Positions 7,528-16,335 of a stretch of 64,000 nt of DNA are shown here, piece by piece. Position numbers and translations under genes: made by a program. The stretch covers positions 868,001 through 932,000 of the forward strand of contig JAENZD010000001.1 in NCBI GenBank assembly GCA_016841445.1, read 5' to 3'. The DNA is from Anaerolineaceae bacterium. Its GTDB lineage: Bacteria; Chloroflexota; Anaerolineae; Anaerolineales; Anaerolineaceae. Under the pieces are notes generated by a model. It was not told the origin of the DNA, searched no databases, and worked only from the letters and a program-made list of their open reading frames with translations. The stretch's first letter is position 1, and every line of letters begins with the position of its first letter.

Positions 7528-8986
7528 TTGTTGAACCCACACTTTCGTTATCTTTATTGGCCATTTTCTTGGCGGCAGCGTCTATTGCTTTAATAATTGA
7601 ATAATATCCAGTGCATCTACATAAATTACCGCTTATAGCAATTTTTATATCATCTATTGATGGCTCTGTAGTTTCTTCAAATAATGCGAGAGTTGACATA
7701 ATAAAACCAGGTGTGCAATACCCACATTGAACTGCACTTTCTTCAATAAAAGCAGTTTGAATGTCATGAAGATTATCCTTTGTAGAAACCCCCTCAATTG
7801 TGATTATTTCAGAATTATGTGCACATGGTGCTGGAATCAAACAAGAATATACCGCTTTTCCGTTAATAATGACTGTGCATGAACCACATTCTCCTTCGTC
7901 ACAACCAATTTTTGTGCCAGTCAATCCTGCATCTTCCCTAATTAATTGCAACAAAGTTTTATCAAAACAATTGGAAAATGAAAATTCTTGATTATTGATA
8001 ATTGTTTTAATCACACTATTTTTTGAGTGATTTGCTGTTTCATCAATTGGTTTTCGATTTTTACTTTTACGACTTCTTGTTAGAGTAATGGGATTTGAAG
8101 GAAAGGATTTCTTTTCTGAACCATCAATTAATTCATTCAACAGTTTTAACAAACAAGATCTTGCTAATTCTGAACGATAGCTTCCAGACCCCCTAATATC
8201 AGAAATAGGTTGAATTGATGATCCTACAAACTCCACAGCTTCACGAACCGTACTTTTGATTAATGATTTTCCAATTAAGAAATCTTCAGCTTCTGTGGCA
8301 TGGACTACTGTTTCGGCCACAGATCCAAAAGTAATTTTTGATTTTATTATAATATTTCCCTCTAGCTCAATTATAGCAGCAGCGTTGACAAGAGATATCG
8401 CTTGAGAATTTCTTAGTCCAACCTTTATGAAGTTGGTTTTCGAATCTTTTTTCGGCAATATAAATGAAACTTCAGAAATCAATTCATCAGGCAAAACCTC
8501 AGTTTTTCTATAACCTTTATAGAACTGATATATTGGGACATCCCTTTTACCTCGTTCAGACTGAAGTGTAATTATCGCATCGATTGCCATTAGCGGCGGA
8601 ATTGTATCATTGGCAGGAGAGGCCGTCTGTAAATTCCCAACAACGGTTCCACGATTCCGGATTTGTGGAGAACCCACACTCCAGCAAGCTTTGGCTAATG
8701 AAAAATACCGATTAATTATCAAATTTGACTTTACTACTTCGTTGTGAGTTATCAATGCCCCTATCGAAATTTGATTTGTATCTTCATTGAATTTTATATA
8801 ATTTAAATCACTAATTTCAGAAATATCAACAATGGTCTTTCCATTATGGGAAGGATTGTTCTTAAGTTCGTTTACAATATCTGTCCCGCCAGCAATTATT
8901 ACAACGTTATCTCTGTTTTTTGTCAACAAATCAAGAGCACTTGATAAAGACTGTGGAGAATAATAATCTGACCATAAATTTGCCAT
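7520..8986 (-). CDS. Fused FAD-binding and [2Fe-2S] subunit of molybdenum hydroxylase
   Basis: Electron-transfer subunit (488 residues) of the hydroxylase. Residues about 1-170 form the FAD domain (AGGTDIVNEL, SVGSPQIRNRGTVVGNL), about 175-280 the CO-dehydrogenase flavoprotein C-terminal domain, and about 325-480 a plant-type plus all-helical [2Fe-2S] pair with all eight cysteines (GCDEGECGSC...YSC and QCGYC...LCRC). The order FAD first, Fe-S last is inverted relative to classical xanthine dehydrogenase, where Fe-S comes first, so this is a distinct fusion. GAGG sits five bases before the ATG. It heads the minus-strand operon and faces the transporter operon across about 270 bases. Confidence 0.93.
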   Translation of the reverse strand: MANLWSDYYSPQSLSSALDLLTKNRDNVVIIAGGTDIVNELKNNPSHNGKTIVDISEISDLNYIKFNEDTNQISIGALITHNEVVKSNLIINRYFSLAKACWSVGSPQIRNRGTVVGNLQTASPANDTIPPLMAIDAIITLQSERGKRDVPIYQFYKGYRKTEVLPDELISEVSFILPKKDSKTNFIKVGLRNSQAISLVNAAAIIELEGNIIIKSKITFGSVAETVVHATEAEDFLIGKSLIKSTVREAVEFVGSSIQPISDIRGSGSYRSELARSCLLKLLNELIDGSEKKSFPSNPITLTRSRKSKNRKPIDETANHSKNSVIKTIINNQEFSFSNCFDKTLLQLIREDAGLTGTKIGCDEGECGSCTVIINGKAVYSCLIPAPCAHNSEIITIEGVSTKDNLHDIQTAFIEESAVQCGYCTPGFIMSTLALFEETTEPSIDDIKIAISGNLCRCTGYYSIIKAIDAAAKKMANKDNESVGSTNV

Positions 8987-9010
8987 TTTTCCTCGTGAAA
9001 TTTAGAAATG

Positions 9011-9024
9011 TTTACAAATGTAAA
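9011..9024. promoter_or_regulatory. Palindromic operator candidate in the divergent promoter region
   Basis: TTTACA-AA-TGTAAA is a perfect 6-2-6 inverted repeat 25 bases upstream of the hydroxylase start codon. Half-site-like copies lie nearby: TGTAAA at 9051-9056, TTTACA at 9135-9140 and GTAAACA at 9211-9217. The cluster lies between the two divergent operons and could be the target of the XRE-cupin regulator encoded at 15653. That link is inference. Confidence 0.45.
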
Positions 9025-9082
9025 GATATTATATCGATTATGTGGAAGCTTGTAAAGTTATAATTCATTACTTAATTATTAC

Positions 9083-9111
9083 TTGACACCATGAAACAAT
9101 AGCTATAAAAT
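9083..9111 (+). promoter_or_regulatory. Sigma70-type promoter of the BMP transporter operon
   Basis: A perfect TTGACA (9083-9088) is followed after 17 bases by TAAAAT (9106-9111). Transcription would begin near 9118, leaving a leader of about 140 bases before the lipoprotein ATG at 9258. I see no riboswitch I recognise in that leader. Confidence 0.6.
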
Positions 9112-9257
9112 ATTATTGAATATAAATTGCTTTTTTTACAAATATTATTACCATTTCATACTATCTATGGGGCGAAAGGAGGATTTTTTATTGAAGTTTT
9201 GTGTTAATGGGTAAACAATTTCACTAATAATTAACTAACCTCATAAGGAGAGCAAAG

Positions 9258-10421
9258 ATGAAAAACCAAATATTAAGACTAACTATATTAGCCTTAATCA
9301 TAAGCATGTTTGTTATCGGATGTAAACCCGTGGAAGAAACCGAAGAAGTTGTAGTTTCAGAACCAGAGGTCGGGGAAACACAAGTTGAACAATTACCCGA
9401 GGAAGAGGAAGCATCAACATGCGAGGACCCATTCCGAGTTGCCTTCATATTAAGTGGAGCAGCTACTGATCAAGGGTGGGCAATGTCTCATGATATTGGC
9501 CGCCAATATGTGCAAGATAATTTAGAATGCGTTGAAACCATATCTATCGAATCTGTTAAATCAGGGGATTCAGAACGAATATTCCGTGATCTAGTGAATC
9601 AAGGTTATGATATGATCTTTGGCTGCAGCAGCGGGTTTATTGAAGCAGCATATACTGTAGCTCAAGAATATCCAGATGTCATATTTGAACAAAGTGGAAC
9701 CCCTTACGAATTACCTAACATGGCCGCATTTTTTGGTCGGGTGTATGAGACACGATTCTTAGCCGGGTTGGTAGCGGGAATGATGACAGAAAATAATATG
9801 ATCGGCCATGTTACATCCTTCCCAATAGCGGAAATGAAATATAACATTAACGGATTTGCGTTAGGTGTAAAAGAAGTCAACCCTGATGCGAAAATTCATA
9901 TTGTGTGGACTAACACATTTGGTGATCCGGCTATAGAAAGAAGTGCTGCAGAATCATTAATCGATCTTGGTGTTGATGTCATATCAATGCACCAAAACTC
10001 ACCTACGATAATGGTTGTTGCTGAAGAAAGTGGAATCTATGGGATAGGGTACCAACTGGATATGAGGCCTCATGCTCCTGATGCAGTTCTCACAACAGTT
10101 GAGTGGAATTGGGGACCATATTACTTAGAGACTGTACAAAATGCGGTTGAAGGAACCTGGGAACCTCATAATGCGTTTTTGGGTATAGATTCAGGCGTGA
10201 TACGGTTAGCCCCATATGGTGATATGGTTCCTCAAGAAGTACGAGATTTGGTTGCAGAATGGCAAGAAAAAATCCTATCAAGTGAGTTCAAAGTTTTTGA
10301 AGGGCCAATTTATGACAATGAAGGCAATTTGGTTGTACCTGATGGCGAATATCTAGAATTTGAACAAATTCAGGAAATGGATTGGCTTGCCGACAATGTT
10401 ATTTCACCACCAACAGATTAA
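9258..10421 (+). CDS. BMP family (PnrA-like) substrate-binding lipoprotein
   Basis: Extracellular binding protein of an ABC importer, 387 residues. It carries a lipoprotein signal peptide with lipobox VIGC (Cys22), then an acidic Glu-rich linker (about 23-54) and a periplasmic-binding fold beginning PFRVAFILSGAATDQGWAMSHDIG, typical of the BMP/Med/PnrA family whose known members bind purine nucleosides. GFALGVKEVNPDAKIHIVWTNTFGDPAIERSAAESLIDLGVDVISMHQ matches the family core. AAGGAG lies upstream of ATG 9258. It is the first gene of the operon; a large hairpin after it should favour its higher expression. The ligand may be a nucleoside or another heterocycle related to the neighbouring hydroxylase. 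Confidence 0.92.
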   Translation: MKNQILRLTILALIISMFVIGCKPVEETEEVVVSEPEVGETQVEQLPEEEEASTCEDPFRVAFILSGAATDQGWAMSHDIGRQYVQDNLECVETISIESVKSGDSERIFRDLVNQGYDMIFGCSSGFIEAAYTVAQEYPDVIFEQSGTPYELPNMAAFFGRVYETRFLAGLVAGMMTENNMIGHVTSFPIAEMKYNINGFALGVKEVNPDAKIHIVWTNTFGDPAIERSAAESLIDLGVDVISMHQNSPTIMVVAEESGIYGIGYQLDMRPHAPDAVLTTVEWNWGPYYLETVQNAVEGTWEPHNAFLGIDSGVIRLAPYGDMVPQEVRDLVAEWQEKILSSEFKVFEGPIYDNEGNLVVPDGEYLEFEQIQEMDWLADNVISPPTD

Positions 10422-10450
10422 AACAGACAAATCTAGTTAAAATGACTCGA

Positions 10451-10482
10451 ACAATCGGTGCACTTTTTTGTGCACCGATTGT
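10451..10482 (+). terminator. Intra-operon hairpin after the binding-protein gene
   Basis: A perfect 13-bp stem, ACAATCGGTGCAC with GTGCACCGATTGT, encloses a six-T loop. No U-run follows, so it is more likely a 3' mRNA stabiliser or partial terminator than a full stop. Hairpins at this position commonly set a high ratio of binding protein to ATPase. Confidence 0.65.
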
Positions 10483-10520
10483 AATAAATTCAATTTTCAT
10501 TATTATTATTAAGGTCTGAA

Positions 10521-12053
10521 ATGCTATCTGAAAAAATTGTTGAATTTGAAAATATCGCATGTGAAATGAAGGGGATAGTTAAGGATTTTTATGGCGCTAA
10601 AGCAAATGACGATATAAATTTTTCTGTGATGAGGGGGGAAATTCATGCTCTACTTGGTGAGAATGGGGCCGGAAAATCAACCCTAATGAAGATACTATCT
10701 GGTGTATATGCTGCAGATCGTGGGGAAATATTTATTAATGGTGAACAAGTAAAAATTGCATCACCCAGAACAGCTATTGATTATGGAATAGGAATGGTTC
10801 ACCAGCATTTCTCTTTAGTGGATGTATTAACTGTTACTAATAATATCATTTTAGGAGACAACTCTAGAGATGCCTGGATAAATGAAAAAAAAGTCATAAA
10901 CGAAATAAAAAATGTGGCTGAGAAATACGGACTTAATGTAAATCCAAATGCATATGTGTGGCAACTTTCATTGGGAGAACAACAAAGGGTGGAAATTTTG
11001 AAACTACTAATGAGAGGTGCTGATATTCTCATTTTTGACGAACCAACTTCAGTACTAACACCCCAAGAAGTCGAGGGGTTTTTTGAAACATTGAGAATAT
11101 TATCATCAGAAGGAAAATCAATAATAATTATTACACATAAATTAAATGAAGTATTTAATATCGCTGATAAAGTAACAATATTACGAAAAGGCAAAAAGAT
11201 AGCTTCTGTGTATCCAAAGGATGTTACAAAACATGATTTAGCAAAAATGATGGTTGGAAAGGAAGTAATTTTAGATATTCATAAACCAAAATCAAATCCT
11301 GGAAAACCAATATTAATCTTAGAAAACATATCAGTAAAGAATGATCGTGGGATATTGGCATTAAATAATGTAAATCTTGATATTAAATCATCAGAAATTC
11401 TTGGCATAGCAGGGGTCTCCGGAAACGGACAAACTGAATTAGCAGAAGTAATTTATGGATTTAGAACTCCACTATCTGGAAAGGTCATCATCAATGGAAA
11501 TGAAATCGAAAAATTTTCAACACATTCAGCCATAACTTTTGGGGTTAGTCATATACCTGAAGACAGAATAGGAACCGGATTGATACCTCAATTGAGTATC
11601 AAGAATAATCTGATCCTTAAAGATTATCGCCAAAAAAGATTTTCGGGAAGAGGCACATTAAATTCAAAAAACATTTATGAATACTCTATGAATCTTATTA
11701 ATACTTATAACATTGAACCTTCAAACCCAGACAAACTTATAATGATCCTTTCTGGTGGGAATCAACAAAAAGTTGTGTTAGCTCGAGAAATGACAACAGA
11801 TCATAACATTTTGATAGCGATGCACCCGACATTTGGATTAGATGTTGCCGGAACTGAATTTGTTAGGCAAAAATTAATTGAACATTGTAGTGATGGAGGG
11901 GCTATTTTACTAATTTCAGAAGATCTTGATGAAATTATGCAATTAAGTGATCGAATTGCAATAATCTATCAAGGCGAGATTCAAGATATAGTAGATGCCC
12001 AGGATGCCAACATAGAATCGATAGGATTAATGATGGCAGGAGAAAAGGCATAA
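10521..12053 (+). CDS. ABC transporter ATP-binding protein, BMP/nucleoside type (two ATPase halves)
   Basis: Energises uptake for the BMP lipoprotein system; 510 residues with tandem nucleotide-binding domains as in RbsA/YufO-type proteins. The first half has Walker A GENGAGKST (about residue 50), signature LSLGEQQRVEI and Walker B LIFDEPTSVLTP. The second half has the usual degenerate P-loop GVSGNGQTEL, signature LSGGNQQKVVLARE and MHPTFGLDVAG. It is cytosolic and membrane-associated. It is followed by two permease genes with short gaps, so all are one operon. The degenerate second P-loop is normal for this subfamily and does not indicate decay. Confidence 0.95.
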   Translation: MLSEKIVEFENIACEMKGIVKDFYGAKANDDINFSVMRGEIHALLGENGAGKSTLMKILSGVYAADRGEIFINGEQVKIASPRTAIDYGIGMVHQHFSLVDVLTVTNNIILGDNSRDAWINEKKVINEIKNVAEKYGLNVNPNAYVWQLSLGEQQRVEILKLLMRGADILIFDEPTSVLTPQEVEGFFETLRILSSEGKSIIIITHKLNEVFNIADKVTILRKGKKIASVYPKDVTKHDLAKMMVGKEVILDIHKPKSNPGKPILILENISVKNDRGILALNNVNLDIKSSEILGIAGVSGNGQTELAEVIYGFRTPLSGKVIINGNEIEKFSTHSAITFGVSHIPEDRIGTGLIPQLSIKNNLILKDYRQKRFSGRGTLNSKNIYEYSMNLINTYNIEPSNPDKLIMILSGGNQQKVVLAREMTTDHNILIAMHPTFGLDVAGTEFVRQKLIEHCSDGGAILLISEDLDEIMQLSDRIAIIYQGEIQDIVDAQDANIESIGLMMAGEKA

Positions 12054-12096
12054 CAAATCAAAAAATGGAAAATACAAATATTTAAGGGCCCCAATA

Positions 12097-13194
12097 ATGA
12101 ATTTTATATTAAACAGAAAGCTTAGGATTTCATTAATCCGAAAAAGAGAATCCAGGAAAATCATTAAAATTATTACCCCAATAATCTCATTAATTGTTGC
12201 ATTTTTTATCAGTGTTGGGATATTCTCCTTGGCTGGCGTTCCGCCTCTCACAACAATACGAGTAGTCATTTTTGGAGCATTTGGATCTTTTCACAATTTT
12301 AGCGAAACCATAGTGAAAATGATACCGTTACTACTTACGGGGCTTAGTGTAACATTAGCTTTTAAAGTGCGATTCTTCAATATCGGTGCAGAAGGCCAAT
12401 TGATTTTTGGTGCAATTACTGCCTCAGGAATAGCATTGTTCTTACCAAATATCTTTCCTGACATCCCACGCATAGTTTTGCTACCAATACTAATTCTTGC
12501 AGGCATGATAGGAGGGGCAGTATGGATATTAATACCAGTTCTTCTAAAATCGTATTATCGCGTAAGTGAAGTTATAACTACGATAATGTTAAATTATGTA
12601 TCAATATTATTCATGCAATATCTTTATGATGGCCCATGGAAAGATCAACATGGATGGGGATTTCCAGGATCAGCAAGATTTGTTGAAAGCGCCCTTATGC
12701 CAAGATTTTTCGGAACAAGAATCCATTTCACCATAATTTTGGCATTGGGAATAGCCATTTTATTATATTGGCTTTTGCGAAATTCACGATTAGGCTACGA
12801 AATTTCGGTCATCGGCTTAAATGAACGGGCAGCGCAATACGCAGGAATGAATACCAAAAAGAAATTAATAATCGTAGTCATGTTAAGTGGCTCAATTGCC
12901 GGACTTGCAGGCGTAGGTGAAGTCTCAGGAGTTCATTGTCGATTATTCGAAGGATTGATAGCAGGTTATGGTTTTACTGCAACATCTATTGCTTGGCTAG
13001 CAAGGCTCAATCCACTGGCTGTTATACCAGTAGCCTTTTTTATAGCAGCATTAAGCCTTGGGGGGGACCAACTTCAAATACAATTAGCTCTTCCGGTAAG
13101 CGCAGTTCAAATATTTATTGGAATAATACTGCTTATTATTTTGGCTGGAGATTTCTTCCTTCGTTATTCAATAAAAATTTCCGAAAGAGAATAA
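12097..13194 (+). CDS. ABC transporter permease, first subunit (YufP/BmpC-like)
   Basis: Integral membrane subunit, 365 residues, with roughly eight to ten hydrophobic segments, of the branched-chain-permease-like family used by nucleoside ABC importers. Family segments include SVTLAFKVRFFNIGAEGQL and the cytoplasmic coupling stretch YEISVIGLNERAAQYAGMN. It is followed by the second permease with two bases between stop and start, so translation is probably coupled. A heterodimer with the product of 13197-14132 would form the channel. Confidence 0.93.
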   Translation: MNFILNRKLRISLIRKRESRKIIKIITPIISLIVAFFISVGIFSLAGVPPLTTIRVVIFGAFGSFHNFSETIVKMIPLLLTGLSVTLAFKVRFFNIGAEGQLIFGAITASGIALFLPNIFPDIPRIVLLPILILAGMIGGAVWILIPVLLKSYYRVSEVITTIMLNYVSILFMQYLYDGPWKDQHGWGFPGSARFVESALMPRFFGTRIHFTIILALGIAILLYWLLRNSRLGYEISVIGLNERAAQYAGMNTKKKLIIVVMLSGSIAGLAGVGEVSGVHCRLFEGLIAGYGFTATSIAWLARLNPLAVIPVAFFIAALSLGGDQLQIQLALPVSAVQIFIGIILLIILAGDFFLRYSIKISERE

Positions 13195-13196
13195 AA

Positions 13197-14132
13197 ATGA
13201 CTCTATCGTTTCTCATTCCACTTTTAGATGTAACTATCAGGGCTGGTACCTCGCTTCTCTTTGCAGTTTTAGGTGAAACAATTAGCGAAAGAGCTGGAGT
13301 TCTGAATTTAGGAATAGAAGGCATCATGATCGTTGGTGCATTTGCAGGATTTGCAACAGCCTATGAATCAGGAAGTTTGGTATTAGGTTTAATTGCAGCA
13401 ATGATCGCAGGAGCCCTATTGTCCTTAATTCATGCATTCTTGAGTGTAACTGTTGGAGCAAATCAAGTAATTAGCGGGGTAGCTCTAGTCGCATTTGGAA
13501 CCGGATTAGCCAATCTGCTTGGAAGGCCCTATATTGGTAAACTTGGACCTAAATTTTCCCGAGTAGCAATACCACTTCTAAATAAAATTCCAGTGATTGG
13601 AAAAGTTCTTTTCGATCAAGACCCAATGATATATATGTCATTTATTCTTGTAATTATTATATATTTATTTCTTTACAAAACAAAATATGGATTACAACTT
13701 AGAGCCACGGGAGAAGACCCCCAATCAGCTGATGCGATGGGCGTAAATGTGGGCAAAGTACGGTATTTAGCGGTAATCATAGGGGGAATGCTTATTGGTT
13801 TAGGAGGAGCTCATCTCTCACTTTCATATGTGGCCGGGTGGCAAGACTCATTGACTGCGGGAAGAGGTTGGGTAGCAGTAGCTTTAGTTATATTTAGTTC
13901 CTGGAACCCTAAGAGGGCATTTTTGGCATGTCTGATTTTTGGAGGAATTGAAGGAATTCAATTTAGGCTTCAAGCAACCGGTATCGCATTACCAACCTAC
14001 TTCTTACGTATGCTGCCTTATATATCCACCATTCTAGTAATGTGGTTTGTTCACCTCAGCTCGGGAACAAAAAAGAAGCTTGGTGCACCTGGCGCGCTTA
14101 ATAAGTTCTTTGATAGAGAATCCCAGGCTTAG
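13197..14132 (+). CDS. ABC transporter permease, second subunit (YufQ-like)
   Basis: Second membrane subunit of the importer, 311 residues. It begins MTLSFLIPLLDVTIRAGTSL and carries the subfamily blocks ETISERAGVLNLGIEGIMIVGA and YGLQLRATGEDPQSADAMGVNV. I take ATG 13197 as start because it follows the preceding stop by two bases; the open frame extends upstream inside the previous gene, but that part encodes no transmembrane pattern. The gene completes the lipoprotein-ATPase-permease-permease set. Confidence 0.94.
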   Translation: MTLSFLIPLLDVTIRAGTSLLFAVLGETISERAGVLNLGIEGIMIVGAFAGFATAYESGSLVLGLIAAMIAGALLSLIHAFLSVTVGANQVISGVALVAFGTGLANLLGRPYIGKLGPKFSRVAIPLLNKIPVIGKVLFDQDPMIYMSFILVIIIYLFLYKTKYGLQLRATGEDPQSADAMGVNVGKVRYLAVIIGGMLIGLGGAHLSLSYVAGWQDSLTAGRGWVAVALVIFSSWNPKRAFLACLIFGGIEGIQFRLQATGIALPTYFLRMLPYISTILVMWFVHLSSGTKKKLGAPGALNKFFDRESQA

Positions 14133-14170
14133 GAAAAAAATAGAAGGGGATTGACCATTAGGAGACTTCA

Positions 14171-15622
14171 ATGAAAGAAACAATAATCAAAAATGCGATC
14201 ATTGTTACAATGGACAGGGAACGAAATATTATTCAGGGAAATATCCTGATAAGGGACAATATTATAACTGATATATTTACGAATAATCAACACTTTCCTA
14301 AACTTACTGATAGACACAGTAATAATAATAAAACAAACACAGATATTATCGATGCAAATGAAAACTTTGTTCTACCTGGCTTAATTAACGTTCATACACA
14401 CGCTGATTGTACGCTTATTAGAGGTGGAATATCGCAAGATCGAAACCTTTATGATTGGTTAGTTAATCTAACGGACCCGGCAAGAACAAGCTATACCAGA
14501 GATATATTAATAAATGCATTACAACTCTTTTGGATAGAGGCAATAAGAAATGGAATCACAACATTTGTTGATAATGCAGGGTACATAGATCCAGAGCTCC
14601 ATTCGAGCGCTATAGAATTTTACTTAGAGACTGGAATGAGAGTCCGATATGCACCCATGTTCATGGATAAATTACCTAAGGGAAATCAGGATGAAATTAG
14701 AAATTCAAAAGAATCTAGCAAAAAACCCCCACCTATACAAAAAACTGAGGAAGCATTATTTTGGGTTGAGGAATATCTAAAGAAATACAACAATACAAAT
14801 AATGATTTGCTGAAAATTTGGGTTTCACCACGATTAGCCCGCGGCACTACTGAGACCGCTCTAAGAGAGTCAGTGATCCTAGCTAAAAAATATAACACAA
14901 TAGCTACAACACATTGTGCAGAAACAAAAATTGAATCAAAAGGTAACAAAATATCAACAGTTCAATACCTAAAGGAATCGGGCTTTCTATCCCCTTATAG
15001 TGTATTAGCCCATTGTGTTTGGATATCTGATGAAGATATAAGAAATATTTCTACATCAGGGGCAAAGGTTGCACACCTTCCAAAAACCAATCTATTTTTA
15101 GGATCCGGAATAGCCCCCATATCTAAATTACTATCAATGGATGTTTGTGTTGGCATAGGTTCTGACAATCCAAATGCGAATAATCAAATTGACATTCTAT
15201 CAGAGATGCAATATGCTGCATTATTACAGAAAGGAGTCAATGAAGATCCTCGGGCAATTACTGCAGAAGAAGTTCTAGAAATGGGGACAATTCAAGCAGC
15301 AAAACTGATGAATGAAGAAAGTATTATTGGTTCAATTGAGATAGGCAAAAAGGCAGATATTATAATAATAAATAAAAGAAACACGAATATGATTCCTTCC
15401 CATCATATTCCCGGGACAATCATTTATCAGGGGAGAGGAAATGATGTTGTTACAACAATAATTAATGGGGAGATATTATTACATGATGGCAAATTAACAA
15501 AAATTTCAAAAAAACAAGAAAATCAAATTTATCAAGATGCCCAAAAATCTTCCCTGGATTTGATGGGTAAAGCAATGATAGACACTACAAGAATAACAAA
15601 ATGGAATAGCCGGTTTAAATAG
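14171..15622 (+). CDS. Amidohydrolase family protein (TrzA/SsnA/guanine-deaminase-like)
   Basis: Predicted metal-dependent deaminase or hydrolase of a heterocyclic ring, cytosolic, 483 residues. The metal site is visible: HxH in NVHTHAD (H75, H77), TTHCAE (about 247), VLAHCVW (about 280) and the aspartate of GIGSDNPNANNQID (about 330). N- and C-terminal beta segments form the usual composite domain (IIKNAIIVTMD; IEIGKKADIIII). The gene lies 38 bases after the permease, with AGGAG before the ATG, so it belongs to the transporter operon. Members act on guanine, S-adenosylhomocysteine, cytosine, triazines or hydantoin-like rings; which one applies here is not readable from the sequence. Confidence 0.88.
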   Translation: MKETIIKNAIIVTMDRERNIIQGNILIRDNIITDIFTNNQHFPKLTDRHSNNNKTNTDIIDANENFVLPGLINVHTHADCTLIRGGISQDRNLYDWLVNLTDPARTSYTRDILINALQLFWIEAIRNGITTFVDNAGYIDPELHSSAIEFYLETGMRVRYAPMFMDKLPKGNQDEIRNSKESSKKPPPIQKTEEALFWVEEYLKKYNNTNNDLLKIWVSPRLARGTTETALRESVILAKKYNTIATTHCAETKIESKGNKISTVQYLKESGFLSPYSVLAHCVWISDEDIRNISTSGAKVAHLPKTNLFLGSGIAPISKLLSMDVCVGIGSDNPNANNQIDILSEMQYAALLQKGVNEDPRAITAEEVLEMGTIQAAKLMNEESIIGSIEIGKKADIIIINKRNTNMIPSHHIPGTIIYQGRGNDVVTTIINGEILLHDGKLTKISKKQENQIYQDAQKSSLDLMGKAMIDTTRITKWNSRFK

Positions 15623-15652
15623 TGGACAAATTAGTTAAGATGAGGGAAAAAA

Positions 15653-16207
15653 ATGAGTAATGAATATTCTTTTTTAGGGGAAAAAATCAGAGAAATCAGA
15701 CGTCAAAAAAAATTTTCGCTAAAGGATTTAGCTGAACAGGTTGAAGTAACTTCATCCTTTCTCAGTCAAGTTGAGTTGAGTAAAGTCATGCCCAGCTTAA
15801 TCACAACAATGAAAATCGCTGAGGTATTGCAGGTACCAATAAATCAATTAGTCGAAAATACAACAAATAATATCCAGGTTGTTCGTTCTGAAAAAAGAAT
15901 GAAACTTGGTATTCCAGGGAGTAATATTCTTAGAGAATCTCTAATAGAAGGCTTTGATCATTCATTGCAGATATTTTCAGTGGAATTAAGACCAGGGCAA
16001 TTTAGTTCTGAATCACTTCTATCTCATGCATCAGAAGAAGTAATGTTGATTTTAGAAGGATCATTATATGTAAAAATCGGTGATTTTGAAACTATACTGA
16101 ATGAAGGTGATTCAATACTTTATGATGGTATTTTTCCACATATGAATGGTTGTCATGGTGAGACTAAAGTTGTTTACATAGTGATAAATGTGCCTCCGAT
16201 AATTTAA
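15653..16207 (+). CDS. XRE-family transcriptional regulator with C-terminal cupin domain
   Basis: A 184-residue cytosolic regulator. An N-terminal Cro/C1-type helix-turn-helix (about 8-62; FSLKDLAEQVEVTSSFLSQVELSKVMPSL) is followed by a cupin sensor domain (about 100-180; SEEVMLILEGSLYVKIGDFETILNEGDSILYDG). Such proteins commonly sense a small metabolite and control adjacent uptake or catabolic genes. It is the last gene of the transporter-amidohydrolase operon, 30 bases after it, so it probably controls the divergent promoter region near 9011, perhaps through the palindrome there. Confidence 0.9.
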   Translation: MSNEYSFLGEKIREIRRQKKFSLKDLAEQVEVTSSFLSQVELSKVMPSLITTMKIAEVLQVPINQLVENTTNNIQVVRSEKRMKLGIPGSNILRESLIEGFDHSLQIFSVELRPGQFSSESLLSHASEEVMLILEGSLYVKIGDFETILNEGDSILYDGIFPHMNGCHGETKVVYIVINVPPII

Positions 16208-16262
16208 TTACTACTTCTATTCGTCCCCAAACGCAAATCATTTTCTCATGATTAAATTCAAT

Positions 16263-16285
16263 AAGCCCATCGGCAGGACGGGCTT
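16263..16285 (+). terminator. Possible terminator after the regulator
   Basis: AAGCCC at 16263-16268 pairs with GGGCTT at 16280-16285 around an 11-base loop, with only a short T-tract after it. It is weak, but correctly placed downstream of the 16207 stop. Confidence 0.35.
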
Positions 16286-16335
16286 TGATGTCTACAGAAT
16301 GGCTTTTATTTTGATTATTTGGTTGTATGAATATT

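Noticed and set aside
9112-9257. Leader of the BMP operon considered as a purine-type riboswitch
   Set aside because: The conserved core and three-way junction of purine or PreQ1 riboswitches are not present.
12936-13196. Upstream extension of the second permease
   Set aside because: It lies wholly within the first permease gene in another frame and encodes no membrane pattern; ATG 13197 fits the family start.
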